From NCBI RefSeq assembly GCF_030056665.1, contig NZ_JASHIG010000008.1: a DNA stretch of 64,000 bases. One strand, given 5' to 3'. The notes below the pieces were generated by a model, which was not told where the DNA came from, did no database searches, and saw only the letters and a list, made by a program, of their open reading frames with translations. Source of the stretch: Flectobacillus roseus (GTDB taxonomy: Bacteria; Bacteroidota; Bacteroidia; Cytophagales; Spirosomataceae). A program made the translations under genes and the position numbers. Below are positions 61,709-64,000 of the stretch, in pieces. The stretch's first letter is position 1. Each line of letters begins with the position of its first letter.

Positions 61709-64000
61709 TTAATTTAGGAAGGTTATCTATAACGGCAACTGGTATAATGCCATCCATTCCCTCTTTAATCATTTTTAAGAAAGAAAATGAGGTTTCTATA
61801 ATGCCTTTTTGAACCGACTTATCTTCTGCCTCCTCTAATTTGGTAAACTCATCCAAGCATTTCACTAAAGTACTTTTCCAAAGCTCATTGTTTACATTGG
61901 CTTCTTGCAATTCCTGTAGAATCTCTTTTATCTCCTTAAATTCATCGGTTTTGCTTGAATCTGCATTATTGGTAATTGTTTGGGTGTTCTTTTTTCCAGC
62001 AAATTGTCCATTATTAATAAAATCTCCACCTCCCGTGTTGATTGTAATGTTTCCTTTTTGTTCCATAGTTTCTTTAGTTTCAAATCTGCCTAATATTTCA
62101 TTAATGTTATAAATCTTTAATTTACCAGTGGTTTTATCAATAATTTTCTGACTTTTATATGTTTGGTCTCCATCAATTTTTAGATTCCAAATAGCTTCGT
62201 AGGGAACGCTCTCTTCTCCCAAATTAATCATTTCAGTATATTTCTTGAAAGTTTTTTCATGTGTATTTCTTAGTATTTCTCTTATTCTGACAAAAAAGCT
62301 TTGAATGTCTTTTCCTTTTATCCAAATATCAATTTTCCTATCGTTTTGTTCTATCAATGCTTCACACGGGTTCAGCGAGTATTCTTTGTCTTCTAACACT
62401 ATACCTTTATTCCAATAATGCTTTTCTTTTACGTACTGAAAAGATTTTACAATAAAACGGCTGATAATGTAGGAGGGTATTTCAGTGTCGTAACTAAAAA
62501 AATAATGCTTAGATTGGGCGATAAAGGCACTTTTATTGAATCCATTAGGTAAATCTTCTGGGAAAGAATCTGGAATATAAATGGACTTTTCTTCCCTGTC
62601 AAAATAGGCAACCCTGAAACTACACATCATATCTACCAAAAAATCAATTTCATGGACTTGATAAGTATAAACGGAGTCTGGTTGAGGTGATAAAATTTGT
62701 AATATGTCCTTTTTTTGAATCTTTCCTAATTTTTTGTTTTTGACATCTCCATCGGTAATGATTCTGTAAATACCATCCGAAAGCCATTCTGGGTTTAAAA
62801 TATGTAAACCTCTCAGGTTATCTTCATCCAAAAACCGAACTGTACCGATAACATTTAATAAACTCAGCAAGCCATGTTCAGTGCCTACAACAATCCCTTT
62901 TGCTCTGCAAAATTCCGTAAATTCTTGTATAGTAATGTATGGCTTTTTCTGATTGTTGTAAACGTCTTCAATTACATTTTTTACCGCTCGATAATTTTCT
63001 AAAAAGCCTTCTTCAATATGTGGTAGTTTCAAAAAACTGCTTTTCACCAAATCAAAAAGCTCTTTTAACTGCCTGTTTCTATCTTCAAAAATACTTGTAT
63101 TTGCTGGACACCATTCTTTTTTTGCTGCTTGTTTTAATGAAATTCTTATGTTGGACGCAATGATTCGACCTTCATAATCGGCGTTGAGCTGATTATTTTT
63201 TATTTTTGAAGTACCTTGTAAATCGTCTTTATTAGTAACAATAATAAAGGGCGAATTGGGTGCATGGTTATTGAGGAATTGTAAATATTTATCTGGCTGT
63301 TCGTCAGTGACAGCATTTAACACAATAATGTAAAGTGTATTTTCTGTTAAAAAGTATTGATGAACAGATTGCTGTACTTCTTGCCCACCAAAATCCCAAA
63401 AATTTATTTGATAATCATTTCCTTTATGTTGAAATACATACTTTTCAATTTTGACACCTCTTGTTACTGACTTCTCGGTTTCAAAATCCCTACCTATAAA
63501 ATAGTTTAGTAGATTAGATTTCCCTGCGTCGGGCTCTCCGAGCAAAATAACCTTTGCTTCTCTGAAAGGTTTTAATTCACTTACTTTCTTGTTTTCAAAC
63601 CATGCTAATATCGCCTCACTCCCTTGCTCAATAATGTGCAAAGGCGGAGTAGTAATAGGATTATTATAAAGATTTATATTTTGTTCCCAATCGTATTCTT
63701 TAAGCGAAATTGCAATCCCTTTTTGAATTAAGGGTACAATAGGAGTAATATCTGTAATTTGATTAGAACGAAGGTCTAAGGAATTTAGATTGGTTAATTT
63801 TTCTAAAAATCGAAAATCTGTAATTTTATTATTCCTAAGGTCTAAGGAATTTAGATTGGTTAATTTTTCTAAAAATCGAATATCTGTAATTTTATTATTC
63901 CTAAGGTCTAAGGAATTTAGATTGGTTAATTTTTCTAAAAATCGAATATCTGTAATTTTATTATTCCTAAGGTCTAAGGAATTTAGATTGGTTAATTTTT
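61674..64000 (-). CDS. LRR-Roc-COR (ROCO) family GTPase, N-terminus outside the window
   Basis: The frame stays open to the window edge, giving about 774 visible residues; the TTG at 63641 is an internal codon. Leucine-rich repeats of 22 residues (LDLRNNKITDIRFLEKLTNL) start the visible part, followed by a linker HIIEQGSEAILAWFENKK. The Roc GTPase has P-loop GEPDAGKS (about 63516-63539), DFGGQE (switch II) and NKDD (guanine). The COR domain has ITIQEFTEFCRAKGIVVGTE and LHILNPEWLSDGIYRIITDG. A Gly/Asn-rich strand patch (NITINTGGGDFINNGQFAGK) precedes a helical tail (about last 90 residues). No kinase domain follows. Bacterial ROCO proteins dimerise through COR and act as nucleotide-dependent switches; their roles are mostly unknown, and a defence role here is only a possibility. 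Confidence 0.9.
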   Translation of the reverse strand, partial: KLTNLNSLDLRNNKITDIRFLEKLTNLNSLDLRNNKITDIRFLEKLTNLNSLDLRNNKITDFRFLEKLTNLNSLDLRSNQITDITPIVPLIQKGIAISLKEYDWEQNINLYNNPITTPPLHIIEQGSEAILAWFENKKVSELKPFREAKVILLGEPDAGKSNLLNYFIGRDFETEKSVTRGVKIEKYVFQHKGNDYQINFWDFGGQEVQQSVHQYFLTENTLYIIVLNAVTDEQPDKYLQFLNNHAPNSPFIIVTNKDDLQGTSKIKNNQLNADYEGRIIASNIRISLKQAAKKEWCPANTSIFEDRNRQLKELFDLVKSSFLKLPHIEEGFLENYRAVKNVIEDVYNNQKKPYITIQEFTEFCRAKGIVVGTEHGLLSLLNVIGTVRFLDEDNLRGLHILNPEWLSDGIYRIITDGDVKNKKLGKIQKKDILQILSPQPDSVYTYQVHEIDFLVDMMCSFRVAYFDREEKSIYIPDSFPEDLPNGFNKSAFIAQSKHYFFSYDTEIPSYIISRFIVKSFQYVKEKHYWNKGIVLEDKEYSLNPCEALIEQNDRKIDIWIKGKDIQSFFVRIREILRNTHEKTFKKYTEMINLGEESVPYEAIWNLKIDGDQTYKSQKIIDKTTGKLKIYNINEILGRFETKETMEQKGNITINTGGGDFINNGQFAGKKNTQTITNNADSSKTDEFKEIKEILQELQEANVNNELWKSTLVKCLDEFTKLEEAEDKSVQKGIIETSFSFLKMIKEGMDGIIPVAVIDNLPKLIDLWNKFKAKD
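63771..64000. repeat. 66-bp tandem DNA repeats encoding the LRR units
   Basis: The word AAGGTCTAAGGAATTTAGAT recurs at 63771, 63837, 63903 and 63969, a 66-base period equal to one 22-residue LRR. Copies 2 and 3 appear identical and copy 1 differs slightly. The array continues beyond the window. Confidence 0.92.

Noticed and set aside
63639..63641. TTG as the start of the ROCO gene
   Set aside because: The same frame is open upstream through LRR units to the window edge, so the gene begins outside the window.

Overview
The window looks like chromosome from a member of the Bacteroidota, probably Cytophagales. Two SusC/SusD pairs, a FecI/FecR-type sigma/anti-sigma pair, a BlaI/M56 pair, many SPII lipoproteins, a Bacteroidota-type -33/-7 promoter, no obvious Shine-Dalgarno sequences and very large Ig/TSP3-type surface proteins all fit. 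No rRNA, tRNA, CRISPR array, transposase or phage gene was found. Naming a genus would be a guess.

Layout. 1-7.2 kb: the 3' end of an outer-membrane beta-barrel gene, a two-PAS sensor protein without an ATPase domain, an LRR lipoprotein, a blaI/M56-peptidase operon with twin operators, an amj-like flippase gene split by one in-frame TAG, and an NTF2-like lipoprotein. 7.2-14.7 kb (minus strand): a SusC/SusD operon and a stand-alone maltosyltransferase glgE. 15.4-22.1 kb: rlpA with a SPOR domain behind a sigma-54-like promoter, then a sterol-desaturase-family protein, a 2-hydroxyacid dehydrogenase, a Tat-exported sugar isomerase-like protein, pdxA and a DUF418 membrane protein, all on the minus strand. 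22.5-31.3 kb (plus): pyruvate carboxylase carrying an extra C-terminal gamma-glutamylcyclotransferase-like domain, two secreted or lipid-anchored proteins of unknown function, and mutS2. 31.5-37.5 kb (minus): a C-terminal processing protease, an FKBP isomerase, a VOC protein, an SRPBCC protein, a YiaA/B-like membrane protein and an AAC(6')-like acetyltransferase. 37.8-45.3 kb (minus): a complete trans-envelope signalling nutrient locus in the order ECF sigma, FecR, SusC with STN domain, SusD; a 50-bp tandem array lies between sigma and anti-sigma. 45.5-61.3 kb (plus): a LytTR regulator with a degenerate receiver, a 1.1-kb AT-rich gap, then three secreted modular proteins including a 3397-residue protein built from four 752-residue units. 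61.5-64 kb (minus): an LRR-Roc-COR (ROCO) GTPase gene that runs off the window.

Gene interplay. The sigma/FecR/STN-SusC/SusD set forms one regulatory and uptake circuit in which substrate binding at the outer membrane would release the sigma factor. BlaI would repress its own operon and be inactivated by the co-encoded M56 protease. The three surface proteins share TSP3 and 'NDDF' modules and are adjacent on one strand, so they probably act together at the cell surface.

Intergenic DNA is rich in structure: many clear intrinsic terminators, a 13-copy heptamer array, a REP-like double hairpin, a dispersed element of about 150 bp present twice in opposite orientations, and a dispersed 19-bp motif. 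The most noteworthy points are the pyruvate carboxylase-GGCT fusion, the near-identical 2256-bp tandem repeats, the ROCO protein with its Gly/Asn-rich and helical tail, and the 151/155-bp intergenic element.
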